Below, piece after piece: positions 9,077 through 19,616 of a stretch of DNA of 64,000 bases. This DNA is from Flaccisagitta enflata (Eukaryota; Chaetognatha; Sagittoidea; Aphragmophora): assembly GCA_965153355.1 (NCBI GenBank), contig OZ231128.1, forward strand, positions 558,001-622,000, in the 5' to 3' direction. Each line of letters starts with the position of its first letter. The stretch's first letter is position 1. Both the position numbers and the translations under genes were made by a program. The notes below the pieces were generated by a model. The model had not been told where the DNA came from and ran no database searches. It saw only the letters and a program-made list of their open reading frames with translations.

Positions 9077-10270
9077 CTAAAGCCCCACAATGCCGCCGTC
9101 GTTCAGGCTATTCCAGTGCTTCCGTTGCATTTCTGCCGCATTGTTGAATATTCCCGCTCTTCTATCTTCATCTCGTTGCTGCTGCTGGCGAAAGTTACAC
9201 ATTTTGTCGTATAAGTCCTTGTCTTCTTGTGATGAGCTTCGTTGTTGGAATCCCAATGGCACCGCGATCGGCGCCTTTGGAGCTGTTGCTGTATCACCAC
9301 CTTCACCTTCAGCCATCATGCGCAGCCGTTGATCTGCAAGGCGTTGCTGTCTCTCTTCTTCTGTCTCCTCGCTGATGTTCATGCTTTCGACAAAATGGTT
9401 GTTTGAAGCTGGAGGATCCACCACCACCGCTGGGATTGCGGCGGGAGGTTGCTGTTGCTGCTGCCGTTGCTGTTGCATATTTTCCCCTGCATCGTTTTGT
9501 GATTGTTGTTGTTGTTGTTGCTGCTGCTGCTGCTGCTGATCGTGTTGTTGCTGTTGCTGCGCCACAGGTTGTGGCGCCGGCTGCAGGTTCTGTTGTTGTT
9601 GCTGATCTTGTTGACAGAATTGTTGTCGTTGCTGCAACTGCTGCTGCTGCAGCAGCTCTTGCTGCTGCCGTTGAGCCGTCGTTTGCTGCTGCTCCTGTGG
9701 TCGGTGGAGTTGACGTTGCTGTTGGAGTTGCTGCTGCTGCATCTGCAATTGATGCTGCTGCTGTTGCTCCTGTTGCTGTCGCTGCTCCTCCTCCCGTTGT
9801 TGCTGCTGCATATCGTTAATCAGCCGACGGCCTTGTCGCATTTCCTCCTCCAACTGCCTACCCCATCTGTCTCTCTCAGCACTCCTGTTGACGAAGCGTC
9901 GCCTCGCCCTCTCCTGCGGCGTCAATCCGTTGATGATCCCACGGCCTCTTGCAAGAGCGTCGGCGTCGTCGAGATCCGCAAGCATGTCGTCAGCTTGCTG
10001 CATTGAGGCACGCGCAGGTTCAATTTCCGAGACCAAGTCTGATACCCATTGATTGGGCATCTCCTCTTTGGATCGGCGATTTAAATTGGCCGCCAGTCGG
10101 AGATTGCGCATCATGTCGCCGGGCCGAGTAGTGAATACTCGGATCGTCGGGGTTTGGCGAAGCGTTCGCATCCTTGAGTCGGAGCGCCGTAGCGTTGTCA
10201 CGGGCGGCGTGAGTGTCAGTTGGGAGACTGTTCCATGAGAATTCGTTGACGGGCCTTTTGCGATTCCCAA
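9077..10270 (-). CDS. BEL gag N-terminal half, polyQ-expanded
   Basis: The frame has an R-rich beginning, a helical segment (EEMPNQWVSDLVSEIEPA, then QADDMLADLDDADALARGRG), and after residue about 155 a stretch of some 120 residues that is mostly Gln. The C-terminal third is mixed (NISEETEEERQQRLADQRLR). A stop separates it from the 8944 frame in the same phase. Unusually Q-rich for a BEL gag. Function inferred only from position. Confidence 0.55.
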   Translation of the reverse strand: MGIAKGPSTNSHGTVSQLTLTPPVTTLRRSDSRMRTLRQTPTIRVFTTRPGDMMRNLRLAANLNRRSKEEMPNQWVSDLVSEIEPARASMQQADDMLADLDDADALARGRGIINGLTPQERARRRFVNRSAERDRWGRQLEEEMRQGRRLINDMQQQQREEEQRQQQEQQQQHQLQMQQQQLQQQRQLHRPQEQQQTTAQRQQQELLQQQQLQQRQQFCQQDQQQQQNLQPAPQPVAQQQQQHDQQQQQQQQQQQQSQNDAGENMQQQRQQQQQPPAAIPAVVVDPPASNNHFVESMNISEETEEERQQRLADQRLRMMAEGEGGDTATAPKAPIAVPLGFQQRSSSQEDKDLYDKMCNFRQQQQRDEDRRAGIFNNAAEMQRKHWNSLNDGGIVGL

Positions 10271-10463
10271 TGTCGTTGTGCACTGCGTTCACGATGTCGG
10301 CGTTGGAAGGAAAACCCTCTGGATAGTTTTCACGGTCAAAGAAACGCATGGAGTCCCATTCGCGCCGGATTCGACGCAAAGAAGACGCCTTGAATCGAAG
10401 AAGGTCGCCGGGCATCGAGTCGAGCGCCATTTCTCTTGCATACGATATGAAGTCGTAGACCAT
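10020..10463 (-). pseudogene. BEL gag 5' segment in a second frame
   Basis: The frame reads MVYDFISYAREMALDSMPGD and continues through RRIRREWDSMRFFDREN with protein-like composition as far as about 10130, after which the 9077-10270 frame takes over. A frameshift near 10100-10150 is likely. A third frame (10336-10623, start MSEVERLRAMKNDITAEMEG) may be the piece upstream of it. Confidence 0.45.
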
Positions 10464-10592
10464 GTCCCGAAGGCCGTGTCGAGCGCCATCTGATTCCAGG
10501 CGGCGTCGTCGAAATCATTCGTTCATTCGGCGCAAGTAGCAACGGCGTCGAGAGGCGCCGGCATCCTTCCATTTCCGCAGTGATGTCGTTCT

Positions 10593-11285
10593 TCATTGCG
10601 CGCAAGCGTTCGACCTCGGACACTGATTCAAACCGAAATGAGATACACGAGATGACGTTGAGGCGGTCGAGACGGTGTCGTCGTTGTGCGCGCTGCCATT
10701 GTCCAATTTCGTTTTCGGAGGTCGAAGATGAAAAGAATCGAGTCGTGTTTTAAATTTTTGAAATGTAAATACGCCCACGAGTTTCAACTGGCACTGTCTA
10801 TGAGCGTCTATCTGACTGACGACTTGTGGTGAAAGAAAGTTGGCCGATTGGAAAATAGGAAGGCGATCGTCTCGTTTATTCCATAAAAATTTCAACAACT
10901 GAAGAGAGGGGGAAAAATGAAAGGGAAAGTGGGCGTTAATTGTGATCAGCAAACGCAAAAGATAACATGAAATCGAGATAGGACACAATAAAGGACAGAA
11001 ACAGCACATGACAACATGTTCATCTTCTTCAGAGCCCATGCCACCTGATAATACCTGCCCCTGCGGCCCATCATTAAATTCATCCATATCATCCCTATAG
11101 TAAGCTGACCGGGCAAGCGATAAAACCATACTAAAATCCGGCGATAAAAATGCAAAAGGGCAAAAGACAAAAATAACAGACCGGAAAACAAGATAAAACA
11201 ACGTTAATAAAAGAAGAAACACGTCTATAAAACTTACTTTTAGGCCCACTTTCGTTGGTTTCAACCCACAGTCTGTCGATGTCAA
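10593..11285 (-). CDS. Hypothetical ORF upstream of gag
   Basis: A 230-residue open frame with a hydrophobic stretch near residues 17-50 (VFLLLLTLFYLVFRSVIFVF), an acidic loop (GGMGSEEDEHVV) and a second cysteine-rich hydrophobic stretch. It overlaps the gag leader. It may be chance in AT-rich leader or LTR sequence. No homologue recognised. Confidence 0.2.
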   Translation of the reverse strand: MTSTDCGLKPTKVGLKVSFIDVFLLLLTLFYLVFRSVIFVFCPFAFLSPDFSMVLSLARSAYYRDDMDEFNDGPQGQVLSGGMGSEEDEHVVMCCFCPLLCPISISCYLLRLLITINAHFPFHFSPSLQLLKFLWNKRDDRLPIFQSANFLSPQVVSQIDAHRQCQLKLVGVFTFQKFKTRLDSFHLRPPKTKLDNGSAHNDDTVSTASTSSRVSHFGLNQCPRSNACAQ

Positions 11286-11289
11286 ATTA

Positions 11290-12030
11290 ACGTTAATTGT
11301 CCGTTCATTAGTTTATCTGCAATAAAAAGATGAGAGATTATTGAAATTAGTGAATTCCAAGGGCGCATTCAAACGATCATAAAAATCAATCAATCACTTT
11401 AAGAAGCGATGCCATAATTAAATAAAATCAATCAATCCAAAAATTGGATGACACGAAAGACGAGTTACGTATATCTGCCTACGTAGTAAAAACAAATGGC
11501 ACAAAATCAAGGCGCAACCATATGGTTACCCATCTAGCGTTCAATATAAAAAATGGCAAGAAACAAAAGACACGGGCATCGAATAGTAGAGAAAGAGAAA
11601 AAGCCAAAAGCACGCAAAAGAGACAGAAGGCACACACACCTAAGCGACGGACAGACATACATTTCTAACAAGCAGGCTCAATCTAAATTTTTGTTTTAAT
11701 AAATTATGTGAACTATTTTTGTTATCTATGTAATCTGTACAATCTCTTTGAACTATTTATTGTTTTACCACCTTAGGTTTTTATTTCATTTCATAACACT
11801 CTAGGACCTCTGTCACATTTCTTTACCTTATGTTTTTTCCATTTCATTTCATTTCATTTCATAACCTCTGCCTCTCCTAATTTAGGACCTCTGTCATTCT
11901 GACCAGGCTTTTCATGACCACTCTCTCTCTTTGACCAAACCTTTCCTCTTCCTTTTCAGTCCTTCACTCTTTAGTTTTCATTTCTGCTCTTGCCAAGCTG
12001 CTCCATAAAGATATCTCTCTATGCATGATG
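11290..12030. other. Unannotated AT-rich stretch
   Basis: No gene or element recognised. Contains a short ATTTC run near 11840-11862. Confidence 0.5.
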
Positions 12031-12048
12031 CACAAGACTCTATAACCC

Positions 12049-12342
12049 ACTCTGTCTGTCAGTCGGTCGGTTCATTGGTCTGCTGGTCCGTAACACTTTG
12101 TTTTCTCAGCGTTTATTTGCGACTTGGATAGCCGTGTAACCGGCCTTGTTTCTTCTAAAAATCGGTCTCCCATGCTGAATTTGAATTGGTCTGCTGGTCC
12201 AAAACACATTGTTTTTTTTTTCAGCGTTCATGAGCATTTTATCAATGCCCTTTCCCACCCACACGCGACTTGGATAGCCGTGTAACCGGCCTTGTTTCTT
12301 CTAAAAATCTTCTAAAATCGGTCTCCCATGCTGAATTTGAAT
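12049..12342 (+). repeat. F2 fragments in a 150-bp direct duplication
   Basis: The block from GGTCTGCTGGTCC to GCTGAATTTGAATT occurs twice, at about 12073-12187 and 12188-12342. Each carries the F2 right end GCCGTGTAACCGGCCTTGTT. The second copy is longer and includes the CACCCACACGCGACTTGG part. Confidence 0.65.
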
Positions 12343-12449
12343 TAGACTTTGATTGGAGTTGGCAAGATTATGAAGCGGAGCCCCGGGGAAACGAAGATGA
12401 CTGAACGAGACGAATATTAACCAGACTATTTGTCTGCCTTTTCTTCTTC

Positions 12450-12612
12450 TTTTTAGTCGCGTGCTTATACATTTTACTTTTTTCTATGTTTTTTTTATTT
12501 TATTCTTTGACCATACTGCTCCTGCCCAAATGATGTAGTGACCTCAAATACGGCACCTGCTGACCCTCACGCAATTGGGGTAGCCGTGCGTATCCGGCCT
12601 TGTGTCTGTCAG
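12450..12612 (+). mobile_element. F2 element copy, degenerate
   Basis: Starts TTTTTAGTCGCGTGC, has CTCCTGCCCAAATGA in the middle and ends GCCGTGCGTATCCGGCCTTG. The GTCC run is missing here and instead follows the element. Confidence 0.55.
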
Positions 12613-12837
12613 TCCGTCCATTCGGTATGTTCATCCGTGTCATCTAGTAAGCTCGTCGTTTATCGAGCGTAAAAAATGACCTGCCATGCTACGAGAGGCA
12701 CTTGGAAAAGCACTCCATTGTAAAACTCTGGCAAAAAAAATGGAAAAAATGAACAACTTGGCAGATTAAAGAGACGCCATATCTCTACAAAGAAAACTAT
12801 ACTACAAGTTGTCAAAGTCTTTCTTTGAAATATGAAT

Positions 12838-13424
12838 AGTCGCAAAAGCGTTAGATGGTCAGCGGTACCCGTTGCCCCTGAGTGTATGTGGGTGGGAAGT
12901 GGTTAGAGGGGCAGCGGTCCCAAAGGGGCCGATGACCTATGCAGTTTTGTATTGAGTCTCAAGGTTGGAATTGGGGCCTGGAGGCTTAAATAAGGGCCTC
13001 AGGGATGAAATTTGGGCCACCGAGCTGGTATTTGAACCTTAGGGCTGATATAGGGGCCTCAAGGTTGGAGCTGGGGGGCCTTGAGTTAGGGGTTGGGCCC
13101 CCAATGCTGGAATTTGAGGCTGGAATTACGGTGTCGCAGCTGGAATTAAGGATGGGGGCTGGGATTTAGGCCTGGAGGCTAGGATTTGGGCCTGGAGGCT
13201 AGAATTTGGGCCTGGAAGCTAGGATTTGGGCCTGGAAGCTAGGATTTGGGCCCTGAGGCTGAAATTTGAGCCTTGAGGCTGGGCAATGGGACTTGAGACT
13301 GGGATTTGGGCCTCGAGGCTGGGTTAGGGGCTTGAAGGTGGGGGGGGACATGAAGGAGGAGAAAATTCCCCATATGTGTTAAAGCATAGGTCATCGACCC
13401 CTTCGGGGCCGCTACCCAAAAAGG
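12838..13424 (+). mobile_element. F3 (CAGCGGCCCC) element with internal minisatellite
   Basis: A leader AGTCGCAAAAGCGTTAGATG is followed by GGGGCAGCGGTCCC and CCGATGACCTATGC. The right end is the inverse, AAGCATAGGTCATCGACC then GGGGCCGCTACCC. Between lie about 20 units of a 19-22-bp repeat with the theme GGGCCTGGAGGCTAGGATTT. No ORF. The type of element is unknown. Confidence 0.65.
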
Positions 13425-13558
13425 GAGGTTGTTAAATGCTTGTTTTATCTTTTTACGTGTAATCCATATACTCCATTTATTCTAAGTAGATTAAAGTCGT
13501 CGCGTGACCATGAAAGAAAGAGAAAGGAAACACTTTTTTTCTCTGTCTGTATTATCTA

Positions 13559-13678
<120 letters not shown>

Positions 13679-13799
13679 TTTGGTCGCGCACTAGCGTCTC
13701 AATAAGAGAATACGCTGTGCTTCTTAACTGTCTAATTTCTTTATTGTCTTGATCTCATTTTTCCTTTTCTATCAACCATTAAGAAAGAAGAACTGTGCA

Positions 13800-13880
13800 T
13801 CCGTCGGTCCATCCTTAGTCCGTCTATTTTGGTATCTTACGCCCCTGCCCACCCGTTGGCCACGATATTGTGACCTAGAG
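13800..13880 (+). mobile_element. F2 fragment
   Basis: CCGTCGGTCCATCC, CCCCTGCCCACCCG and GGCCACGATATTGTGACC match the middle of F2 copies. Ends not preserved. Confidence 0.4.
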
Positions 13881-13932
13881 TGACTTGTTCACGTTTGCCA
13901 TGGTGTTGTTTAAAAAAAAACTTGTCATCAAA

Positions 13933-13934
<2 letters not shown>

Positions 13935-13973
<39 letters not shown>

Positions 13974-13974
13974 C

Positions 13975-14008
<34 letters not shown>
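13935..14008. repeat. (GA)n and (CAGA)n compound microsatellite
   Basis: GA run passing directly into CAGA units. Confidence 0.95.
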
Positions 14009-14112
14009 AAATGAAATAGAGAGAGAAAACGATAACGAGAGCCGACTTGAGTAGAAGATGGACAAAAAGACACTAAAAGCGCGCAAAAAGAAGATCAAAA
14101 GGCGTGAGAGGT

Positions 14113-15210
14113 AATTCAAAGACTAAATTGCTCCAATGGGTAACACATGGGTAACACATGGGTGAAACATGGGAAACACATGGGTAACACATGGGTAATT
14201 CAAAGACTAAATTGCTCCAATGGGTAACACATGGGTAACAGATGAGTAATTCAAAGACTAAATTGCTCCAATGGGTAACACATGGGTAACACATGAGTAA
14301 TTCAAAGACTAAATTGCTCCAATGGGTAACACATGGGTAACACATGAGTAATTAAAAAACTAAATTGCTCCAATGGGTAACACATGGGTAACACAAGAGT
14401 AATTCAAAAACTAGATTGCTCCAATGGGTAACACATGAGTAACACTTTTTGTTTGTCATAAGTAAAGGATAGTTGTGAGCAATCCGGAGTAAACACCACT
14501 TAAAGCTTGCAAGGCTTTGGGCAATGGGTAACACATGGGTAACACATGAGTAATTCAAAGACTAAAATGCTCCAATGGGTATCTCATGGGCAACATATGA
14601 GTAATTCAAAGACTAAAATGCTCCAATGGGTATCTCATGGGCAACACATGAGTAATTCAAAGACTAAAATGCTCCAATGGGTAACACATGGGTAACACAT
14701 GAGTAATTCAAAGACTAAAATGCTCCAATGGGTAACACATGGGTAACACATGAGTAATTCAAAAACTAAATTGCTCCAATGGGTAACACATAAGTAACAC
14801 TTTTTGTTTGTCATAAGTAAAGGATAGTTGTGAGCAATCCGGAGTAAACACCATTGTTAATTGGAGAATTATGGCCTCCTTTTATAAGAGCAATGTTGTT
14901 TCAACTTTCATGAGTAATTCAAAGACTAAAATGCTCCAATGGGTAACACATGGGTAACACATGAGTAATTGAAAGACTAAAATGCTCCAATGGGTAACAC
15001 ATGGGTAACACATGGGTAATTCAAAGACTAAAATGATCCAATGGGTAACACATGGGAAACAATGGGAAACACATGGGTGAAACATGGGTAACACATGGGT
15101 AAAACATGGGCAATTCAAAGACTAAATTGCCCCAATGGGTAACACATGGGTAACATCTGGGTATTTCAAAGACTTGGTTGCTCCAATGGGTAACAAATGA
15201 GTAACGTTGT
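14113..15210. repeat. 51-bp tandem array
   Basis: Unit built of AATTCAAAGACTAAA, TGCTCCAAT and one to several GGGTAACACAT modules. A full unit is 51 bp, so the minus strand stays open as a 17-residue repeat (CYPCVTHWSNLVFELL). Two copies of an interrupting block (14442-14520 and 14798-14855, ATAGTTGTGAGCAATCCGG) break the array. The number of GGGTAACACAT modules varies between units. Confidence 0.9.
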
Positions 15211-15239
15211 CGCCTCGAGCCACTGCACTACCGGATGCA

Positions 15240-15600
15240 ATTATCTAATTATGTGACTCATCTTTTTATAATAGTGAATTATATGATTACTATCTATACC
15301 TAGTTACCTTGGTAACCCATATTACCTTGGTAACCCTAATTTACCACACGAATGAGGTTTGTTGACCTTGTATTATTTAAGGATGAGAGTCTGTGGAGCT
15401 GATGTTCGATTCAGACCCATTATAATTAGCCCTTCTACTCATATAAGTTTTGTTTCCGTATTGGCCATTTAGTTTGTACCTCATATAGTTAAAGTGAGTG
15501 GGAGTGAGCACTCAGTGCCAGGTTCACACTTCACAGTCAATGTTATCCAACGCACCATTAAAACGGAATATTTGTTCCATTCTAAATGGCAGTGATGTTT
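15240..15600. other. Unannotated stretch
   Basis: AT-rich, with two TTACCTTGGTAACCC units near 15303-15335. No gene seen. Confidence 0.4.
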
Positions 15601-15607
15601 CTAGTTT

Positions 15608-15872
15608 CAGGGGTGTTTCTAGTTACAGACAAACGCGTTTTGAACAGGCCACTCGGTCGCTCGCTACGTTCATTCGCTCGCACCGCTCACTCCGCTCACT
15701 CGCTCCGCAGCACTCCGCTTTGCTACGCTCGCTTCGCTCGCTCACTCCGTTCACGGGCTCGCTCACTCACTTCGCTCACTCCCTGGTGGGATGGTTGAAA
15801 TTCATGAATATGTGTTCATACTGTCATCGCGTTTCACGGGAACAAACGCGTTTTTGGCGCTCACTAGAAACA
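15608..15872 (+). mobile_element. F1 MITE-like copy
   Basis: Left end CAGGGGTGTTTCTAGT, right end CACTAGAAACA. The core has TCGCTCGCTACG and CGCTCACTCCGCTCAC quasi-repeats. TGTTCATACTG and AACGCG motifs lie near the right end as in other copies. Confidence 0.65.
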
Positions 15873-15936
15873 TAGTGAGTAAGAGAAACAGTTTGTTTTT
15901 AGCACCAATTTTGCTAAGTAGAAAGATTGGAAAACA

Positions 15937-16290
15937 AGGCCCGAATCACGGCCAGTAAGTTGTTGCTGGCAGGTGGGCAGGGGCAATAATGCTCAGAAAT
16001 CATTACCGTAAAACTCCGCTCTAACTAACCTGCCAGCAACGGAATCCCGCCCATAACATATACAAATTCATGGTCATTTCAATTAGTTGTCTTTTATTTC
16101 CTATATTGGCAATAACCAAATTCTGCCCATAACAGATTAAACTTGTTGGTCCTTTGTAATACGTAAGAGCGGGGGTTAACTGTATATCAGTCGATTTCGC
16201 GTCATCTTTAGTTTCGCTCTACCAACCTTCCCAAATACCTACCTTCCCTCAGACACACTCTTTTATCAAGTCGCTTAGCCAGCGACATTA
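15937..16290 (-). mobile_element. Long F2-related copy
   Basis: Contains GGTGGGCAGGGGCAATAATGC, an inverted GTCGCTTAGCCAGCGAC end and an interior shared with 20225-20556 (GCTCAGAAATCA, ACCGACCTTCC-like text). Longer than typical F2 copies. Confidence 0.5.
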
Positions 16291-16429
16291 AGTAAGATTG
16301 GAAAGATAGAGGCATGGAAGGGTAAGGGAAAGAAAGCAAGAGAGAAACAAGGCCAAGTTATGGCCAGTATGTGCGCCTCGCTGATTAAGAAAGTATGAAT
16401 GAACGTTTTTAAATGAATGAACGTATTTG

Positions 16430-16556
16430 ATGAATGCGTGAATGAATGAATGAATGAATGAATGAATGAATTAAGAAATGAATGAATGAATGAATGAATG
16501 AATGAATGAATGAATCAAAGAATCAATGAATCAATGAATGAATCAATGAATGAATG
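16430..16556. repeat. (AATG)n microsatellite
   Basis: Tetranucleotide run with ATCA variants. Confidence 0.95.
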
Positions 16557-16599
16557 AAAAAAAATCAAAGGCGAGAGAGGTAACAGATATGAAGAAAGA

Positions 16600-16700
16600 C
16601 GCGGTTTTGTACAGTTGAACGTTTTTATGACGGATCAACCGACCGATCAACGGACCGGAATGACCTATTAAAGATATGCGAGGACGCACATAAAAACAAA
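16600..16700 (-). mobile_element. F2 fragment
   Basis: GACGGATCAACCGACCGATC followed by a GCGAGGACGCAC hairpin remnant. Confidence 0.35.
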
Positions 16701-16757
16701 GAAAGATATAAGATGATGAGTATGGAAAGGAGGTAAACAATCAAATTCAGTTAGTCG

Positions 16758-16761
16758 GTCC

Positions 16762-16799
<38 letters not shown>

Positions 16800-16822
16800 A
16801 AGACAGACTGAAAGACAGACAG

Positions 16823-16913
<91 letters not shown>

Positions 16914-16925
16914 CGAAAGAGAGAG
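16758..16925. repeat. (CAGA)n and (GA)n microsatellite
   Basis: CAGA units pass into a GA run of about 100 bp. Confidence 0.95.
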
Positions 16926-16929
16926 AAAA

Positions 16930-17640
16930 AAGGACGGTTCTAGTCGTCTTTTCTTTTGACAACAGAAAGAGGAGAAGCAGACTCAGAAATGGGCGAGGCC
17001 GTGAGAGGAAACTTTGAGGGTGGGCGGAAATTTGGTTAATGAGGCGAAAATCTCGAAACACGCACCAACGGGTTTTGGCCCGAGAGCAATAATTGGAGAT
17101 AATACAGGTCACCTCGAAACAGACCTCTTGATTATGATTTTCTTCCGGGCAGCAAGATTTGTACTTTAAGATCTTCCGACAGACCATCTTGACTAACACC
17201 AGACAAAAAGTTACCATAAAACGGGGTTTCAGCCATCAAAAATACATTCAAATTCATCCTTGATTCTCCTAAAATGGGTTTGATGGTATTGGATCATTGA
17301 TACATTTTTAGTTTGTGCACGCTATTATTTGTTGCTCTATCTGTCTATCCATCTGTCCATCCATCCGTCAGTCTATCCATCTGTCACATTATTAAATTTT
17401 CAACTTTTTTGGGTATTTCAAGGTAAAAAAGGTTGTTTCTGAAGTAAAATTTGTTATTATTGATCTCTTGGTCATTTCGTCGGAAGAATGAAGGAAGGAA
17501 GGAAGGAAGGAAGGAATGAAATGAGGGAGGGACCAGGGAGGAAGGAGTTTGTATGTATGTGGTTATGTGTGTAATTATGAAACGGAGCACATGACTGTTG
17601 GAGCATATTTTTATTTCAAAATGCAATTTTGAAAATTTCC
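16930..17640. other. Unannotated stretch
   Basis: No gene or clear element. Short GGAA run at 17488-17516 and CATCCATCTGTC-type repeats near 17340-17385. Confidence 0.4.
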
Positions 17641-17654
17641 ATTTCATGATTTCA

Positions 17655-17818
17655 ATTTGATTTTTCTTTTTTTCTTTTTTTTTTCTTTGTCTTTTTTCTT
17701 TTCTTTTTCCTTTGCCTTTCCCTCTCGTTTCTTTTTCTTTTCTCTTCTTCTTTTTTCTTCCTTCTTTTCCTTTTCTCCTTTTCCTTCTTCCTTCTTTCCC
17801 TTTTCTCCTTTTCCTTCC
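17655..17818. repeat. Pyrimidine-rich tract
   Basis: Irregular TTTC/TTCC tract of about 160 bp, source of long K/E/R-rich spurious minus-strand ORFs. Confidence 0.85.
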
Positions 17819-17963
17819 AAAATCTTCCGACATGCCCCCTTCCCTTCCGAGCAGCGGCGCTGCACGCTGCAACATAATCAAGAGGTCTGCCTCGAAAACG
17901 AGAATTACGACGAGGCGGAATAGAAGCACCAACAAGTCGACGAATCAACGTCGAATCACCTTA

Positions 17964-18234
17964 CAGGGCGTGTTTCCGGTGATGAACAAAAACGCGTTCC
18001 CTCCCGTGAAACGCGATAACAGCGTGAACACATATTTAAGATTTTCAACTGTCCCACGAGGGAGTGAGCGAAGTGAGTAAGCGAGCCCGTGAACGAAGCG
18101 AGCAAGCGAAGCGAGCGTAGCAAAGCGGAGCGCTGCGGAGTGAGTGAGTGGAGTGAGCGGTGCGAGCGAACGAACGTAGCGAGCGACCGAGTGGCCCTTT
18201 CAAAACGCGATCGTCTTTGACTAGAAACGCCTCC
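17964..18234 (-). mobile_element. F1 MITE-like copy
   Basis: Reversed copy: starts CAGGGCGTGTTTCCGG and ends ACTAGAAACGCCTCC. Core GAGCGAGCGTAGC quasi-repeats. One of the better preserved copies. Confidence 0.7.
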
Positions 18235-18387
18235 ATAGTCATGCCTAAGATAAAAAACATGGCCACGCGCACAAAAATGCACAAAATGAGTGTCACATCA
18301 AAGACCTTTGTATTGACGATTCTGTGATTGTTCGTCAAATCAAATCATACACGGACACGTCTGTAACGGAAATTCGCTATTTAAGAT

Positions 18388-18709
18388 ACCGTATTTTTTC
18401 TAATTAGCGCCCGGGCGCTTTTGCAATTGAAAAAAAAATACTGTCATTTTACCCTCCAATTAGCGCCCCCTTTTGATCTAAAAGCACTCTCTTAACCTTT
18501 GTTGTTTACATCAAATGCTTCGGAGAACATCAGAAATGTAAGATTAAATGTGCCAAAGCAACATTTTTTGCTTGTTTTCCAATCAAGCCCTGTTAAAACA
18601 ATGATTATTTGCTTCTCCATCTTCCGACAAGTTATTGTTTTGAGGCGCAAAAGGAGGTGGGGGGCGTTAATTGGAGGGGGGGCGATAAATGGAAAAAATA
18701 CGGTACATT
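18388..18709. mobile_element. F4 (ACCGTATTT) MITE
   Basis: Ends TACCGTATTTTTTCTAATTA and the inverse AAAAAATACGGTA. Sub-terminal GCGCCC motifs occur in both arms (AATTAGCGCCC and GGGGCGTTAATTGG). Flanking TA dinucleotides on both sides fit a TA target duplication, as in Tc1/mariner-like elements. About 320 bp, non-coding. Confidence 0.8.
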
Positions 18710-18908
18710 CTTACCACATTGACCATAAATAAACGAAGAGTATGTGTATTTACTATTTAGATTGATTTATTGACTAGCAACGAACAGGAAACATATCAAA
18801 ACTCATCTAGTATTTAGTAAGACCGCCTTAGCCCATGGGCATCCACTGTCTGCAAACGCTCTGACATCGACTTGTAGAGAGATTGAAGGCCATTTGGTGT
18901 GATGTTGT

Positions 18909-19100
18909 TTTTAGTTGCGTGCTACGCGACTCTACACCCCGCTTTGTCCGTCCGTCGGTCGGTCGGTCGGTCCCCATTTTACTTTTTTTATGTTTTTGCG
19001 GTCTTCAGCCTCGCTGCATTTACCTAAGTGCTTTAGTAACTCAAATACTGCCCCTGCCCACCCGCACGCGACTAAGGTAGCCGTGTATCCGGCCTTGTTA
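18909..19100 (+). mobile_element. F2 element copy
   Basis: Hairpin start TTTAGTTGCGTGCTACGCGA, then CTCTACACCCCGCTTTGTCC, GTCGGTCGGTCGG, ACTGCCCCTGCCCACCCG, CACGCGACT and TAGCCGTGTATCCGGCCTTG. Confidence 0.75.
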
Positions 19101-19104
19101 ACCT

Positions 19105-19615
19105 ATTACGTGAATGGTCTCAGCCTTGCGTTTGATGTCGCTTCCTTATGATGTTGCAAGTTTTTCATTTGTCTTCACAAGTTCTCAATTGGATTGAGAT
19201 TTGGATCTAGGCCTAGTCTTTATAAGTCTTTAGAAGCTTGGCGCAATGCACTAATAGACCAGAGCTGGAACCAAATTCCCAAAAAGCAAAAAAGCGAATG
19301 CTTTCTCTATTCGGCACTCATTCCTAAACGAATAAAGTTAAGGAACCAGCTTGTTCTTATTTGATAAAGAACTCGTAGTGGCAGTGGTTTTTTTTGGGTC
19401 TCATTATTTCTGATTCCTGTTTGGCGTTAATGATGCAATGATTTCACGATTTATGCTGCGAATGCAACATCTTTCATGGCAATTTATTTGTTAGTCCTAT
19501 ACGTTTAGTCACAACGATTTACTAAGTGCATCTTTAATGGAGTATAACTACCGAAATTGATGTTTTACACTCATTTTTTCGGGTCAAAATCAGATTTGAG
19601 AAAAAAGGTGCATAC
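19105..19615. other. Unannotated stretch
   Basis: Nothing recognised. AT-rich single-copy-looking sequence. Confidence 0.4.
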
Positions 19616-19616
19616 A

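Larger units (their letters stand above)
2933..10720 (-). mobile_element. Decayed BEL/Pao LTR retrotransposon
   Basis: Domain order on the minus strand is gag (Q-rich, then zinc knuckles), aspartic protease, reverse transcriptase, A17-type/RNase H region, integrase zinc-binding part and integrase core. This order and the internal signatures are those of BEL/Pao. Open frames are broken at least at about 10.1, 9.08, 7.9, 6.1, 5.5, 4.44, 4.29 and 3.95 kb, so no full polyprotein can be made. A 5' LTR and primer-binding site were not found. GC content is clearly higher than in the flanks, as expected of coding DNA. Confidence 0.85.

Noticed and set aside
10740-11330. 5' LTR of the BEL element
   Set aside because: No sequence shared with the candidate 3' LTR at 2640-2936 could be seen by eye.
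17384-17935. Lys/Glu/Arg-rich ORFs resembling nucleolar proteins
   Set aside because: Antisense of a pyrimidine tract; no conserved part.
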